Of a DNA stretch of 21,577 nucleotides, positions 1 through 7,924 are shown piece by piece (positions within the stretch are counted from its first letter, which is position 1; each line of letters begins with the position of its first letter). The stretch is from Sphingomonadales bacterium (GTDB lineage: Bacteria > Pseudomonadota > Alphaproteobacteria > Sphingomonadales > Sphingomonadaceae): contig JANYCM010000157.1 of assembly GCA_025360285.1 (NCBI GenBank), positions 1 through 21,577 of the forward strand. Direction: 5' to 3'. The notes beneath the pieces were generated by a model, which had not been told where the DNA came from, did not search any database, and saw only the letters and a list, made by a program, of their open reading frames with translations. The translations under genes were made by a program, and so were the position numbers.

Positions 1-37
1 GCAACGCCGGCCACGGCTAAAGCCGCAACGCCGGCCA
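1..37 (+). repeat. 24-base direct repeat coding the Ala/Pro linker
   Basis: The 13-mer gcaacgccggcca occurs at 1-13 and again at 25-37, a period of 24 bases or 8 codons. It encodes successive ATPA blocks in the linker before the SH3 domain. The window start may cut further copies. Confidence 0.6.
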
Positions 38-489
38 AGCCCAAGCCCATCGATTGCAACAAATTGCCCAACACCTTCCCGGTGCCGCGCTTTGTCTCGC
101 TGAAATCCAATTCGGCGATGCTGCGCACCGGTCCGGACGACCAGCGCTTTCCGATCGCCTTTGAATATATCCGCGCCGGACTGCCCATGGAGGTGATCCG
201 CGAATATTGCATCTGGCGTGAGGTGCGCGACCCCGATGGCACCACCGGCTGGATGAACATGGCGCTGCTGACCGGCAAGCGCACCGGTATCGTGCAGGGC
301 GGCATCCGCACGCTGTATGTGGCGCCCGATCTGCAATCGCGCATCGCCTGGCGCATCGAACCCGGCACCATCGTCGTCATCACTTTGTGCGAAAATATCT
401 GGTGCCGCGTGTCGAACGGCGGCCGATCGGGCTATATCTTGCGTAACCAGATGTGGGGCACCTACCCCAATGAGGCGATCGGCGGGTAA
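1..489 (+). CDS. SH3-domain protein, 5' end cut by window
   Basis: The reading frame is open from base 1 and ends at TAA 487-489, so only the last 162 residues are visible. The first roughly 17 visible residues form an Ala/Thr/Pro/Lys linker. After it come two SH3-like beta segments: the first holds FVSLKSNSAMLRTGP and a later GWMNMALL, the second TLYVAP, the IWCRV strand and GYILRNQMWG. This pattern matches the bacterial SH3_4 family (COG3807), usually secreted or periplasmic proteins thought to bind the cell wall. A signal peptide would lie upstream of the window and cannot be checked. A TTG at 64 is in frame but falls inside the domain boundary and is not a credible start. The family call is from motif recognition; the cellular role is inference. 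Confidence 0.8.
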   Translation, partial: ATPATAKAATPAKPKPIDCNKLPNTFPVPRFVSLKSNSAMLRTGPDDQRFPIAFEYIRAGLPMEVIREYCIWREVRDPDGTTGWMNMALLTGKRTGIVQGGIRTLYVAPDLQSRIAWRIEPGTIVVITLCENIWCRVSNGGRSGYILRNQMWGTYPNEAIGG

Positions 490-499
490 CGACCGGTCT

Positions 500-525
500 T
501 GAAAATCAAGGCCTGAAAATCAAGG
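500..525. repeat. 12-base tandem repeat over the vapC stop codon
   Basis: tgaaaatcaagg is found at 500-511 and 514-525, a perfect repeat with a 14-base period. The toxin gene's stop codon (520-522, minus strand) lies inside the second copy. The first copy also forms a 5-bp inverted repeat, cttga/tcaag at 498-502 and 506-510, but no T-run follows, so a terminator is not supported. Confidence 0.7.
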
Positions 526-933
526 GATAACCCGCACGCCGCGCCTTGTTGCGGCAGCGCGCAGATCGCGGTCCAAAGTTGCAAGTTCGCCGCCCGTCCG
601 GATGGCGAGTTCCAGATAACCGGCATCATACACTGTTACGCCTTCGGCCTCGGCGATCAGCGCCGTCTCGCGCCAGGCCCTGGCGACGCCTTCGTCGTCA
701 GCCTGGACAGGCAAGGCCGCCAGCACATTGAGCCGCGCCGCCGCATCTGCCGAGCTTAGCCGGCGCCGCCGTACCGCGCCGGCCAGCACATTTGCCACTT
801 CCCAATACCATAAAGCCGGCACAACGGCGCCAGCAGTGCGCAACCTGTCGAGCAGGGCATCGGTTTCCGGCTGCGCTTCATCCTCGAAACACCAAGCCGC
901 CGCCACCGAACAGTCGAGTATGAAGGCGGTCAC
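520..933 (-). CDS. vapC: PIN-domain toxin ribonuclease, VapC family
   Basis: This 137-residue protein has the length and acidic residues of a VapC PIN-domain RNase. The conserved set is visible as D7 (FILDCSV), E45 (WEVANVL), D103 (VYDAGYLELA) and D121 with D123 (LATLDRDL). VapC toxins cut RNA, often tRNA or rRNA sites, using Mg2+ or Mn2+ bound by these residues, and are neutralised by the partner antitoxin. The start is GTG at 933-931. It overlaps the antitoxin's TGA as GTGA, so the toxin is probably translated by coupling. All catalytic residues are present, so the toxin looks intact. Its specific RNA target cannot be read from the sequence. Confidence 0.9.
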   Translation of the reverse strand: MTAFILDCSVAAAWCFEDEAQPETDALLDRLRTAGAVVPALWYWEVANVLAGAVRRRRLSSADAAARLNVLAALPVQADDEGVARAWRETALIAEAEGVTVYDAGYLELAIRTGGELATLDRDLRAAATRRGVRVIP

Positions 934-1166
934 CGCCGGCCTTCGTCCCGCAAGGTCCGCCAGTCCATGCCCAGCTGCACGCCGCTGCGCAGCACCTTCA
1001 AGCGCGCAATGCTGGCATCAATATCGGCGCGAGCGGCATCGTCGGCCCTGACCAGTCGCGCCACAGCCCGACCATGGCGGGTGATGACAATATCTTCACC
1101 GCCTTCGACCCGCTCCAACAGGGCCGAAAGATGAGTCTTGGCCTCAAAGGCACCAACGGAGATCAT
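930..1166 (-). CDS. Phd/YefM-type antitoxin of the VapC pair
   Basis: From the ATG at 1166-1164 the product is 78 residues. It begins with the Phd/YefM-type fold MISVGAFEAKTHLSALLERV, followed by GEDIVITRHGRAVARLV, the classic DNA-binding N-terminal half. The C-terminal half is the toxin-binding tail. An in-frame TTG at 1187 would add seven residues, but the ATG has a better Shine-Dalgarno (acagga) and matches the family start. It is the first gene of the pair, and its stop overlaps the toxin start by 4 bases (GTGA). Antitoxins of this family repress their own operon by binding palindromes at the promoter; a 12-base palindrome lies just before the ATG. Confidence 0.88.
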   Translation of the reverse strand: MISVGAFEAKTHLSALLERVEGGEDIVITRHGRAVARLVRADDAARADIDASIARLKVLRSGVQLGMDWRTLRDEGRR

Positions 1167-1168
1167 GT

Positions 1169-1180
1169 ACAGGGTCCTGT
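1169..1180 (-). promoter_or_regulatory. palindrome before the antitoxin start, candidate operator
   Basis: acagg-gt-cctgt is a perfect 5+2+5 inverted repeat ending two bases from the antitoxin ATG and covering its Shine-Dalgarno. Phd/YefM antitoxins autoregulate through short palindromes, so this is a reasonable operator or half-operator. It could also form a small hairpin hiding the ribosome site. Function is inference. Confidence 0.4.
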
Positions 1181-1318
1181 CGCGCAAGTTTCAGACCAGA
1201 ATTTCAAACCACAATAGCCCTTTTGCGCGCCCCTGCCAAGCCAGGCGATTCTCCTCACCGCCCTCGGGACTCGATCGTGCCATCGCAAGGCCAGTAGAAA
1301 CAACTGGCACGGGACCAT

Positions 1319-1347
1319 TTGACAGCACAGACAAAGCCTCTCGTGTT
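1319..1347 (+). promoter_or_regulatory. possible promoter of the methyltransferase gene
   Basis: The 1188-1458 gap holds no convincing gene. A perfect TTGACA lies at 1319-1324. Seventeen bases further, cgtgtt (1342-1347) is a poor -10 match. A 6-bp inverted repeat, gccagt/actggc, sits just upstream at 1290-1308 and could be an operator. The gene's ribosome site AGGAGG (1445-1450) is 8 bases before the ATG at 1459. Confidence 0.25.
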
Positions 1348-1458
1348 CACCGCACAGCCGGGTTGCCGCAAAGCCGGGAAAAATTGTCCGGACAAATTCG
1401 TCCCCGCCCCTTGCCTCGCGGCGGTCTTTTGCCATGATGGGGGCAGGAGGATCGCCGC

Positions 1459-2631
1459 ATGACCCGTCTTGTCACCCATGATCTCGCTGTGCGCCCGACG
1501 CGGGATGAGCTTGCCGCCCAGGATTTCACCTCGAGCCTGCGCGGTCATGTCCTCAACCATATGGCCGCCACCATGAAGACGCGCTTCGAAACCGAGATCG
1601 CCCCGAAGCTGAAGGACGCGCCTGCCGATGGCCGCGCCGTCCATGCCGCGATCCGGCCCGACACCTATTTCCGTTTCTATTCGGCGCTGCGCATCGGCGC
1701 CCAGGAAATGGTCTGGGCCAGCGTCAATGATGCCGTCACCCGCGATGCCGACCGGCTCGCCGCAACGGCCAAGCTGCTGACGGCGAAGGGGACCGGCTCG
1801 CTGACCCTTGATCCGGCGCTGGAAGTGCCGCGCAGCGTCTCGGCGATCGATGTCCATCACATGCCCGGCAGCTACAGCGCCGAGGCCGGCCCCGATGACC
1901 TGACAGCCGGCGCCACCTATGAAAACGGCCTGTCGGTGTTCTCCTTCGGGCTGATGGGCAAGAACCTTGATGACATTGGCGAAAGCAGCGCCTTCTGGCT
2001 GCGCCACAGCCATCCGGATTTTGCGCCCACGGCGATTCTGGATCTTGGCTGTTCAGTCGGCCACCAGACCTTGCCGTGGAAGCGCGCCTATCCCGAGGCA
2101 GAGGTCACCGGCATCGATGTCGCGGCGCCGTGCCTGCGCTATGCCCATGGCCGGGCACAATCGCAGGAGGTGGACGCGCATTTCGTCCAGGCCAATGCGA
2201 CGGCCCTGCCCTGGCCCGACGCCAGTTTCGATCTGGTTTATTCGTCGATGTTCCTCCACGAACTGCCACTGAAGGATATCAAGGCCGTGTTCGCCGAAAT
2301 CCGCCGTGTACTGAAGCCCGGCGGGCTGATGCTGCATTATGAATTGCCGCCGAACAACCAGCTGTCGGCCTATGACGGTTTTTACCTCGATTGGGACTGC
2401 TGGTATAACAATGAACCCTTTTACAAGGGCTATCGCGACCAGGACCCGGCGACGCTGACGGCGGACGCGGGCTTTCCAGCGGGCAAATTCTTCCAGACCG
2501 TGGTGCCGTCCCTCGCCTGGTATGGCGAGGCGGCGGTCGCCGAGGCGCTGCAAGGCCCGGCACAGATCGGTGGCAATACCGGTCGCCTGGCCGATGGCGT
2601 GCAATGGTTCGTCTATGGGAATTGGGCGTGA
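1459..2631 (+). CDS. class I SAM-dependent methyltransferase
   Basis: This 390-residue protein has a C-terminal Rossmann methyltransferase domain. Motif I is DLGCSVGHQ at 195-203, the ribose-binding acid is D220 in VTGID, and the motif IV-like strand is FDLVYSSMFLHELP. A further conserved stretch, RVLKPGGLMLHYE, follows. These features fit the Methyltransf_11/25 families that use S-adenosylmethionine. The first roughly 190 residues are a separate, mostly helical region that presumably sets substrate specificity; I do not recognise its substrate. The start ATG has a strong AGGAGG 8 bases upstream. The stop overlaps the next gene as GTGA, suggesting the two products are made together. It is intact and matches its neighbours in codon use. 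Confidence 0.88.
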   Translation: MTRLVTHDLAVRPTRDELAAQDFTSSLRGHVLNHMAATMKTRFETEIAPKLKDAPADGRAVHAAIRPDTYFRFYSALRIGAQEMVWASVNDAVTRDADRLAATAKLLTAKGTGSLTLDPALEVPRSVSAIDVHHMPGSYSAEAGPDDLTAGATYENGLSVFSFGLMGKNLDDIGESSAFWLRHSHPDFAPTAILDLGCSVGHQTLPWKRAYPEAEVTGIDVAAPCLRYAHGRAQSQEVDAHFVQANATALPWPDASFDLVYSSMFLHELPLKDIKAVFAEIRRVLKPGGLMLHYELPPNNQLSAYDGFYLDWDCWYNNEPFYKGYRDQDPATLTADAGFPAGKFFQTVVPSLAWYGEAAVAEALQGPAQIGGNTGRLADGVQWFVYGNWA

Positions 2632-2876
2632 GCCAGGCGACCAAGGATTCCAGAGGGGTCAAACCGCAGGTCTTCGACGATCCGGCGATCGATGCGCTGG
2701 TCAAGATGCTGCTCGAACTGGCCAGTGAAACCTGGGTGACGCGGGCGCGACTGGCGGCGCTGGAGGCCAAGGTCGGATCGGTTGAAGATCTGGTGCTGCC
2801 GGCGGCGGTTGAGGCGAAGCTGGCGGCGGATCGCGAGGCGTTTGTGAAAAAGCTGTTTGGGGTTTTGGAGCGATAG
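2628..2876 (+). CDS. small hypothetical protein coupled to the methyltransferase
   Basis: The product is 82 residues from the GTG at 2628, which overlaps the methyltransferase TGA as GTGA. An in-frame ATG at 2604 would give 90 residues but a long overlap. The protein is charged and helical: a DDPAIDALVKMLLELASE stretch, then TWVTRARLAALEAKVG with heptad-like spacing, then a second acidic helix ending FVKKLFGVLER. It has no membrane segment, signal peptide or metal motif. The tight overlap suggests a partner or regulatory subunit of the methyltransferase. I cannot name a family, so its function is unknown. Confidence 0.72.
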   Translation: MSQATKDSRGVKPQVFDDPAIDALVKMLLELASETWVTRARLAALEAKVGSVEDLVLPAAVEAKLAADREAFVKKLFGVLER

Positions 2877-2881
2877 CGCCT

Positions 2882-3646
2882 TCAACCCAACAACGCCTGC
2901 ACCGCCGTCGCCACGCCGGCATCACCCGCCGCGATCACCCGGCCGTCGCTGCCTTTGCGTAAAGCGACGCCGGCCCAATCGGTCATCACACCGCCGGCGC
3001 CGGTGACGATGGGCACCAGCGCCGCCCAGTCATGGATTTTCAGCCCGGCTTCGATGACGACATCGAGATGGCCCGAAGCGACCAGGCCGTAATTGTGGCA
3101 ATCCCCGCCATACAGCGTGTCGCGGGCCTGGACCCGCACGCGTTCAAAGGCAGCAAAGTCCGCCGGGCCAAAGGCGTGCGGCGAGGTTGTGCCGATATGG
3201 GCGGCGGCGAGGCTGGCACAGCGCCGGACATGCGCGGTGCCGCGGCCGAACACCGTCGGCTGGCCGGCTGCGCCCATCCAGCGGTCGCCGCTGATGCACT
3301 GGTCGATGACACCGAGCACCGGCTCGCCGGCCTCCAGCAGCGCGATCAGCGTGCCGAAGATCGGCCGGCCGGCGACAAAGGCCCGCGTGCCATCGATGGG
3401 ATCGAGCACCCAGACGCGCTCGGCATCGGGCCGGTCTTCACCATATTCCTCGCCGATGACACCATCATCGGGACGGTGTTCGGCGAGCAAGGCCCGGATG
3501 GCCGCTTCGGCCTCGCGATCGGCGATGGTGACGGGGGAGAAATCTTCCTTGGTTTCCACAAGGAACGGCCGGCGGAACCACGGCCGGATGGCGGCACCGG
3601 CGGCATCGGCGAGGGCATGGGCAAGGGCGATGTCATCGGGGCTCAT
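2882..3646 (-). CDS. hisN: inositol-monophosphatase-family phosphatase, probable histidinol phosphatase
   Basis: The 254-residue product carries the metal-binding signature of lithium-sensitive phosphatases. E66 lies in GEEYGED; D82, I84 and D85 lie in WVLDPIDGTRAF (79-90); D206 lies in KIHDWAALVPIVTGAGG. These hold two or three Mg2+ ions that hydrolyse a phosphate monoester. Among family members, the length and the FVAGRPIFGTLIAL and GLKIHDWA context resemble the HisN type, which makes histidinol from histidinol phosphate. An inositol or other sugar phosphatase cannot be excluded. The ATG at 3646 is chosen over longer frames because ggagaa lies 7 bases upstream. It follows the CoA transferase by 28 bases on the same strand, so the two may share a transcript. 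The 5-base gap to the convergent gene ending at 2876 holds no terminator. Confidence 0.82.
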   Translation of the reverse strand: MSPDDIALAHALADAAGAAIRPWFRRPFLVETKEDFSPVTIADREAEAAIRALLAEHRPDDGVIGEEYGEDRPDAERVWVLDPIDGTRAFVAGRPIFGTLIALLEAGEPVLGVIDQCISGDRWMGAAGQPTVFGRGTAHVRRCASLAAAHIGTTSPHAFGPADFAAFERVRVQARDTLYGGDCHNYGLVASGHLDVVIEAGLKIHDWAALVPIVTGAGGVMTDWAGVALRKGSDGRVIAAGDAGVATAVQALLG

Positions 3647-3674
3647 GCGCGTTCTCCGGTGGGGGCCGTTTCTT

Positions 3675-4829
3675 TCACAATCCCAACTCGCGCAAAATTG
3701 TGTCGCGATCGGCATCCAGCCCCGGCGCGCCCGGTCGCACCGCCGGGTCGGCATGGCGCGACAGTTTCACCGGATTGCCCGCCGCCAGCAAGGGCGTGCC
3801 ATCGGGAAAGGCGGTTTCGATGACCATGGTCCGCGCCCGCACCTGCGGGTGGGCCAGAGCCTGCGCCACATCGTGCAGCGGGCCGCAGGGCACGCCGGCG
3901 GCTTCCAGCTTCGGCAGCCAATGCGCCGCCGCTGCCGCCGCCAGCCGCGCCTCCAATATGTCCGCCAGCGCCTCGGCATGATCGGTGCGTGAGGCATTGC
4001 TGGCAAAGCGAGGGTCGCCGAGCAGCCCTGGCAGTTCCAGCGCCGCTGCCAGCGCGCCAAACAGCGCATCATTGCCGGCGGCGATGACAATATGGCCGCC
4101 CAGGCATTCATAGGCCGCAAAGGGCGTGATGCTCGGGTGGCGCGCGCCCAGCGGCCCCGGTGCGACGCCGCTGACGGCATAGCGCGCCACGGCATTTTCC
4201 AGGATGGCGATCTGGCCGTCGAGCATCGCCACATCGACGAATTGCCCCTGGCCGGTGCGCGCCCGGTCGTGCAGCGCGCTCAAAATGCCGATAACGGTGA
4301 ACAGCCCGGCGGTGATGTCGCCCACGGACGTCCCGACGCGGGTTGGCTTGCCGCCGGGCCAGCCGGTGACGCTCATGATGCCGCCCATCGCCTGCACGAC
4401 CATGTCATAAGCAGCCTTGTGCGCGTCAGGCCCGGTCTGGCCGAAACCGCTCGCCGCCGCATAGATCAACCGCGGGTGGCGGGCGTGCAGCACATCCCAG
4501 CCCAAGCCTAGTTTCGCCATCACGCCGGGGCGGTAATTTTCCACCAGGACATCGGCCTTGGCCACAAGTGCCTCGAAAATCTCGCGGTCGCCGGCGTCCT
4601 TCAGATCGAGCGCGATCGATTGCTTGCCGCGGTTGATGCTGGCGAAATAGGCCGACTGGTCGCCTTTAAAAGGCCCGATGTGGCGGCTGTCATCGCCCAG
4701 CCCCGGCCGTTCGACCTTGACCACCCGCGCCCCCAGATCGGCGAGCACCATCGTCGCATAGGGCCCGGCAAGCACCCGCGACAGATCGACGATCAGCAGG
4801 TCATCGAGGGGGCCGGGAAGATTGGTCAT
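3675..4829 (-). CDS. CaiB/BaiF family (type III) CoA transferase
   Basis: The 384-residue length and motifs match family III CoA transferases, which move CoA between carboxylic acids. The N-terminal LIVDLSRVLAGPYATMVLAD and VVKVERPG define the Rossmann half. NRGKQSIALDL and ENYRPGVMAKLGLG follow, then AAYDMVVQAMGGIMSVTG, in which D142 is the expected catalytic aspartate that forms the acyl-enzyme anhydride. The C-terminal AGVPCGPLHDVAQALAHPQV block is also typical. Substrate cannot be told; relatives act on formyl-, oxalyl-, succinyl-, carnitinyl- or bile-acid-CoA. The frame stays open upstream to 5459, but that part is antisense to the DUF72 gene, so ATG 4829 is the credible start. No clear Shine-Dalgarno precedes it. 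Confidence 0.9.
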   Translation of the reverse strand: MTNLPGPLDDLLIVDLSRVLAGPYATMVLADLGARVVKVERPGLGDDSRHIGPFKGDQSAYFASINRGKQSIALDLKDAGDREIFEALVAKADVLVENYRPGVMAKLGLGWDVLHARHPRLIYAAASGFGQTGPDAHKAAYDMVVQAMGGIMSVTGWPGGKPTRVGTSVGDITAGLFTVIGILSALHDRARTGQGQFVDVAMLDGQIAILENAVARYAVSGVAPGPLGARHPSITPFAAYECLGGHIVIAAGNDALFGALAAALELPGLLGDPRFASNASRTDHAEALADILEARLAAAAAAHWLPKLEAAGVPCGPLHDVAQALAHPQVRARTMVIETAFPDGTPLLAAGNPVKLSRHADPAVRPGAPGLDADRDTILRELGL

Positions 4830-4883
4830 GCTGATAGCGATAGCGGCTGGCCTGCCGTCCGCCAACCGCGCTAAACTGCGGTA
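4830..4883. promoter_or_regulatory. 54-base divergent intergenic region
   Basis: This short gap must carry the start signals for both the CoA transferase (minus) and the DUF72 gene (plus). Neither start codon has a recognisable Shine-Dalgarno, so leaderless or weak initiation is possible on both sides. I see a repeated gatagcg unit but no clear -35/-10 pair. Confidence 0.35.
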
Positions 4884-5627
4884 ATGGCGACAGGCGCAAT
4901 CCGTATCGGCATCGGTGGCTGGGACTTTGATCCCTGGCGCGGGACCTTCTATCCTGAAGGGCTCGCCAAGCCGAAGCAACTGGCCTTTGCCGCCCAGCGG
5001 CTGACAGCGATCGAGGTCAATTCGACCTTCTATAGCCGGCAGGCGCCGGCAACTTTTGCCAAATGGGCCAAGGCGGTGCCCGATGGCTTTCGCTTCAGCC
5101 TGAAGGCCTCGCGCTATGCGACGGCGCGCCGGAAGCTGGCGGAGGGCGGCGAATCGATCCAGCGTTTCCTCGAACAGGGCCTGACCGAGCTTGGCGACCG
5201 GCTGGGGCCGATCCTGTGGCAGTTCGCCGCGACCAAGATTTTTGATCCTGACGACATCGCGGCCTTTCTGGCGCTGCTGCCGGCGACGCAGGATGGCCTG
5301 CCGTTGCAGCACGTGCTGGAACCGCGCCACGAAAGTTTTCGCGATCCGGCGTTCATCGCGCTGGCCAAGGCCGCCGATGCCGCGATCGTCTTTGCCGATT
5401 CGGACGACTATCCCGGCATCGATGAAGCGACCGCCGATTTCAGCTATGCCCGGCTGCAACGCAGCGCCGACGAATGCCCAACCGGTTACGATACTGCCGC
5501 CCTTGATGGCTGGGCGGACCGGGCGCGGGGTTGGGCGCGGCGCGGCGACGCCTATGTCTTGTTCATCGCCGGCGCCAAGGTACGCAATCCGGCGGCGGCG
5601 ATGGGACTTATCGAACGGATAGGCTGA
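4884..5627 (+). CDS. DUF72 (YecE-like) protein
   Basis: The 247-residue protein shows the DUF72 hallmarks in order: GIGGWDFDPWRGTFYP near the N-terminus (9-23), EVNSTFY at 44-50, a strand giving ILWQFA near 110-115, EPRHESF at 146-152, and YARLQRS near 188-194. DUF72 proteins have a TIM-barrel-like fold and remain biochemically poorly defined. The family motifs are intact, although the usual WQFP is WQFA here. It is divergent from the CoA transferase and is followed 66 bases later by the peptidase gene. Start ATG 4884 fits the family N-terminus. Confidence 0.88.
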   Translation: MATGAIRIGIGGWDFDPWRGTFYPEGLAKPKQLAFAAQRLTAIEVNSTFYSRQAPATFAKWAKAVPDGFRFSLKASRYATARRKLAEGGESIQRFLEQGLTELGDRLGPILWQFAATKIFDPDDIAAFLALLPATQDGLPLQHVLEPRHESFRDPAFIALAKAADAAIVFADSDDYPGIDEATADFSYARLQRSADECPTGYDTAALDGWADRARGWARRGDAYVLFIAGAKVRNPAAAMGLIERIG

Positions 5628-5652
5628 TAATTCACTTCCGAACGAGTGTAAT
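5624..5652 (+). promoter_or_regulatory. possible promoter of the peptidase gene
   Basis: CTGATA (5624-5629, 4 of 6 to consensus) and TGTAAT (5647-5652, 5 of 6) are separated by 17 bases. They lie about 40 bases before the ATG at 5694. The -35 overlaps the DUF72 stop codon. Assignment is by consensus only. Confidence 0.3.
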
Positions 5653-5693
5653 CCCGTGCAACGATATTCGCTTCATCGATCAGGGGTTTTTGC

Positions 5694-7919
5694 ATGAAAA
5701 TTCGCATGTTTGCGCTTGCCGCACTGCTTGGCACGTCGGCTATGGCGCAGGTTTCGCCCGACCAGGCGGTGCGTGAAAAGGCGCTTGATGCCAGTGTCAG
5801 CAGTGCCGAGCAGATGGGATGGCTGAAGTCCATGACGTCGGCACCCAATCATGTCGGATCGGCGCATGACAAGGCCAATGCCGAATTCATCCTTGGCCAG
5901 TTCAAGGCCTGGGGCTGGGATGCAAAGATCGAAGAGTTCGAAGTGCTGTACCCGACGCCGATCAGCACGACGCTGGAACTGCTGGGGGCGACACCGGTGA
6001 AACTCGGCGGCCAGGAACCGGCGATCCCCGAGGATTCGACCAGTGGCAATACCAAGGATGCGCTGCCGCCCTATGTGGCGTTCCAAGGCGATGGCGATGT
6101 CACAGCCGATGTCGTCTATGTGAATTATGGCCTGCCCGCCGATTATGCTGCGCTCGCCCGGCGCGGCATTTCGGTCAAGGGCAAGATCGCGCTGGCGCGC
6201 TATGGCGGCGGCTGGCGCGGGTTGAAGCCGAAGCTGGCGCAGGAGCAGGGCGCCATCGGCACGCTGATCTATTCCGATCCCGCCAATGATGGCTATGCCA
6301 CCGCCGACACTTACCCCAATGGCGGCGCCCGCCCGCCGGCCGGGGTGCAGCGCGGTTCGGTCGCCGACATGACGACCTATCCGGGCGATCCGACGACGCC
6401 AGGCTATGGCTCTGTCAAGGGCGTCAAGCGGCTCGACCGCAAGGATGCGGTGACGATCCTCAAAATCCCCACCCTGCCGATTTCCTATGCCGATGCGACA
6501 AAGATCTTCGCGCAGATGCGTGGCCCGATCGTGCCCGACAATTTCAAGGGCAGCCTGCCGATCACCTATCGTACCGGCGGCGATGGCTCGGTCAAACTGC
6601 ACCTGGCGGTCAAGTCCGACTGGTCGTTGAAGACGCTCTATGACGTTGTCGCGGTAATGAAGGGCAAGGATCGCCCCGATGAATGGGTGGTGCGCGGCAA
6701 CCATCATGATGGCTGGGTGTTCGGCGCCGCCGATCCGCTGTCGGGCGATGTCGCCATGCTGTCGGAAGCCAAGGCGCTCGGCGAACTGGCGAAAACCGGC
6801 TGGCGGCCATCGCGGACGATCGTTTATCTCAGCTGGGATGGCGAGGAGCCGATGCTGCTCGGGTCAACCGAATGGGCCGAAACCCATGCGGCAGAATTGC
6901 AGAAGAAGGCGATCATCTACATCAACACCGATGGCAATGGCCGCGGGTTCCTGGGGGCCGAGGGCAGCCATCAATACCAGCACCTCGTCAACCAGGTCGC
7001 CGCCGATGTGAAGGACCCGCAGACCGGCGCTTCGGTGCTCGACCGGCTGCGCGCCAAGCTGCGGGCCGAAGCCTTTGATGGCGGCAAGGTCGATGGCGAT
7101 GCCCTGAAGGCGGCAGAAGCCAGTGGCGATCTGCCAATCGGGCCGCTGGGTTCGGGCTCCGACTATTCGTCGTTCCTCCAGCATGTCGGGGTGCCGTCGC
7201 TCAATATCGGCTTTGGCGGCGAGGGCGAAAGCGCCGGGTCTTATCACTCGATCTACGACAGCTATGATCATTTCACCCGCTTCGACGATCCCGGCCTCGC
7301 CTATGGCGCGGTGCTGTCGAAAACCGTCGGGCGGCTGGTGCTGCGCATCGCCGATGCAGATACACCGCCGGTGCGTTTCGGTGATCTTGCCGTCACGGTT
7401 CGGACCTATCTGGGTGAGGTCAAGGCGCTGATCGACACGCGCCGCAAACAGGACGACAAGCGCGCGGCGCTGCTGGCGACCAACGCCTTCACCCTGGCGA
7501 GCGATCCCAAGGATCCGGTCAGCGCGCCGGTCGCCGAGGCCGCAACCCCGATCATCGAACTGGCGGCGCTGGAAAATGCCGTCGGCAGACTGGAGGCCAG
7601 TGCCAAGGCCTATGATGCCGCCTATGCAGCGAAGGGCGCGGCGCTGGATGCGGCGAAGCGGGCGAAACTCAACGCCGTGTTGCTCGGCATCGACCAGGCG
7701 CTGCTGATCCCCGAAGGCCTGCCGGGCCGCGACTGGTACAAGCATTCGCTTTATGCCCCCGGTCGCTTCACCGGCTATGGCGCCAAGACGCTGCCAGGGG
7801 TGCGTGAAGCGGTGGAAGAACGCCGCTTCGCCGATGCCAATCTGTACGCGGGGCGGACGGCGGCCGCGATCGAGCGGCTGGCGGCGAAGCTGGATGCGGC
7901 AAGGGCGATCATCGGGTAG
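5694..7919 (+). CDS. secreted M28 metallopeptidase, glutamate carboxypeptidase II-like
   Basis: The 741-residue protein begins with a signal peptide (MKIRMFALAALLGTSAMA), so it acts outside the cytoplasm. It has the three-part layout of the GCPII/transferrin-receptor family. A PA (apical) domain spans roughly 110-290 and includes VKGKIALARYGG. The M28 zinc peptidase domain follows, then a C-terminal helical dimerisation domain from about 610 to the end. The two-zinc ligands line up as H337 and D347 (NHHDGWVFGAADPLSG), E384/E385 (SWDGEE, catalytic plus zinc), D413 (INTDG) and H518 (SYHSIYDSYDHF). All are present, so an active carboxypeptidase or aminopeptidase is expected; the substrate is unknown. 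AGGGG sits 7 bases before the ATG. Confidence 0.92.
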   Translation: MKIRMFALAALLGTSAMAQVSPDQAVREKALDASVSSAEQMGWLKSMTSAPNHVGSAHDKANAEFILGQFKAWGWDAKIEEFEVLYPTPISTTLELLGATPVKLGGQEPAIPEDSTSGNTKDALPPYVAFQGDGDVTADVVYVNYGLPADYAALARRGISVKGKIALARYGGGWRGLKPKLAQEQGAIGTLIYSDPANDGYATADTYPNGGARPPAGVQRGSVADMTTYPGDPTTPGYGSVKGVKRLDRKDAVTILKIPTLPISYADATKIFAQMRGPIVPDNFKGSLPITYRTGGDGSVKLHLAVKSDWSLKTLYDVVAVMKGKDRPDEWVVRGNHHDGWVFGAADPLSGDVAMLSEAKALGELAKTGWRPSRTIVYLSWDGEEPMLLGSTEWAETHAAELQKKAIIYINTDGNGRGFLGAEGSHQYQHLVNQVAADVKDPQTGASVLDRLRAKLRAEAFDGGKVDGDALKAAEASGDLPIGPLGSGSDYSSFLQHVGVPSLNIGFGGEGESAGSYHSIYDSYDHFTRFDDPGLAYGAVLSKTVGRLVLRIADADTPPVRFGDLAVTVRTYLGEVKALIDTRRKQDDKRAALLATNAFTLASDPKDPVSAPVAEAATPIIELAALENAVGRLEASAKAYDAAYAAKGAALDAAKRAKLNAVLLGIDQALLIPEGLPGRDWYKHSLYAPGRFTGYGAKTLPGVREAVEERRFADANLYAGRTAAAIERLAAKLDAARAIIG

Positions 7920-7924
7920 CTTGC

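Noticed and set aside
1163..1435. 90-residue minus-strand open frame upstream of the antitoxin
   Set aside because: No ribosome site or motif, and it overlaps the antitoxin start region.
1255..2013. 252-residue minus-strand open frame
   Set aside because: Antisense to the methyltransferase gene, with no recognisable motif; typical shadow in GC-rich DNA.
4830..5459. N-terminal extension of the CoA transferase frame
   Set aside because: It runs antisense to the well-supported DUF72 gene, and the family N-terminus begins at ATG 4829.
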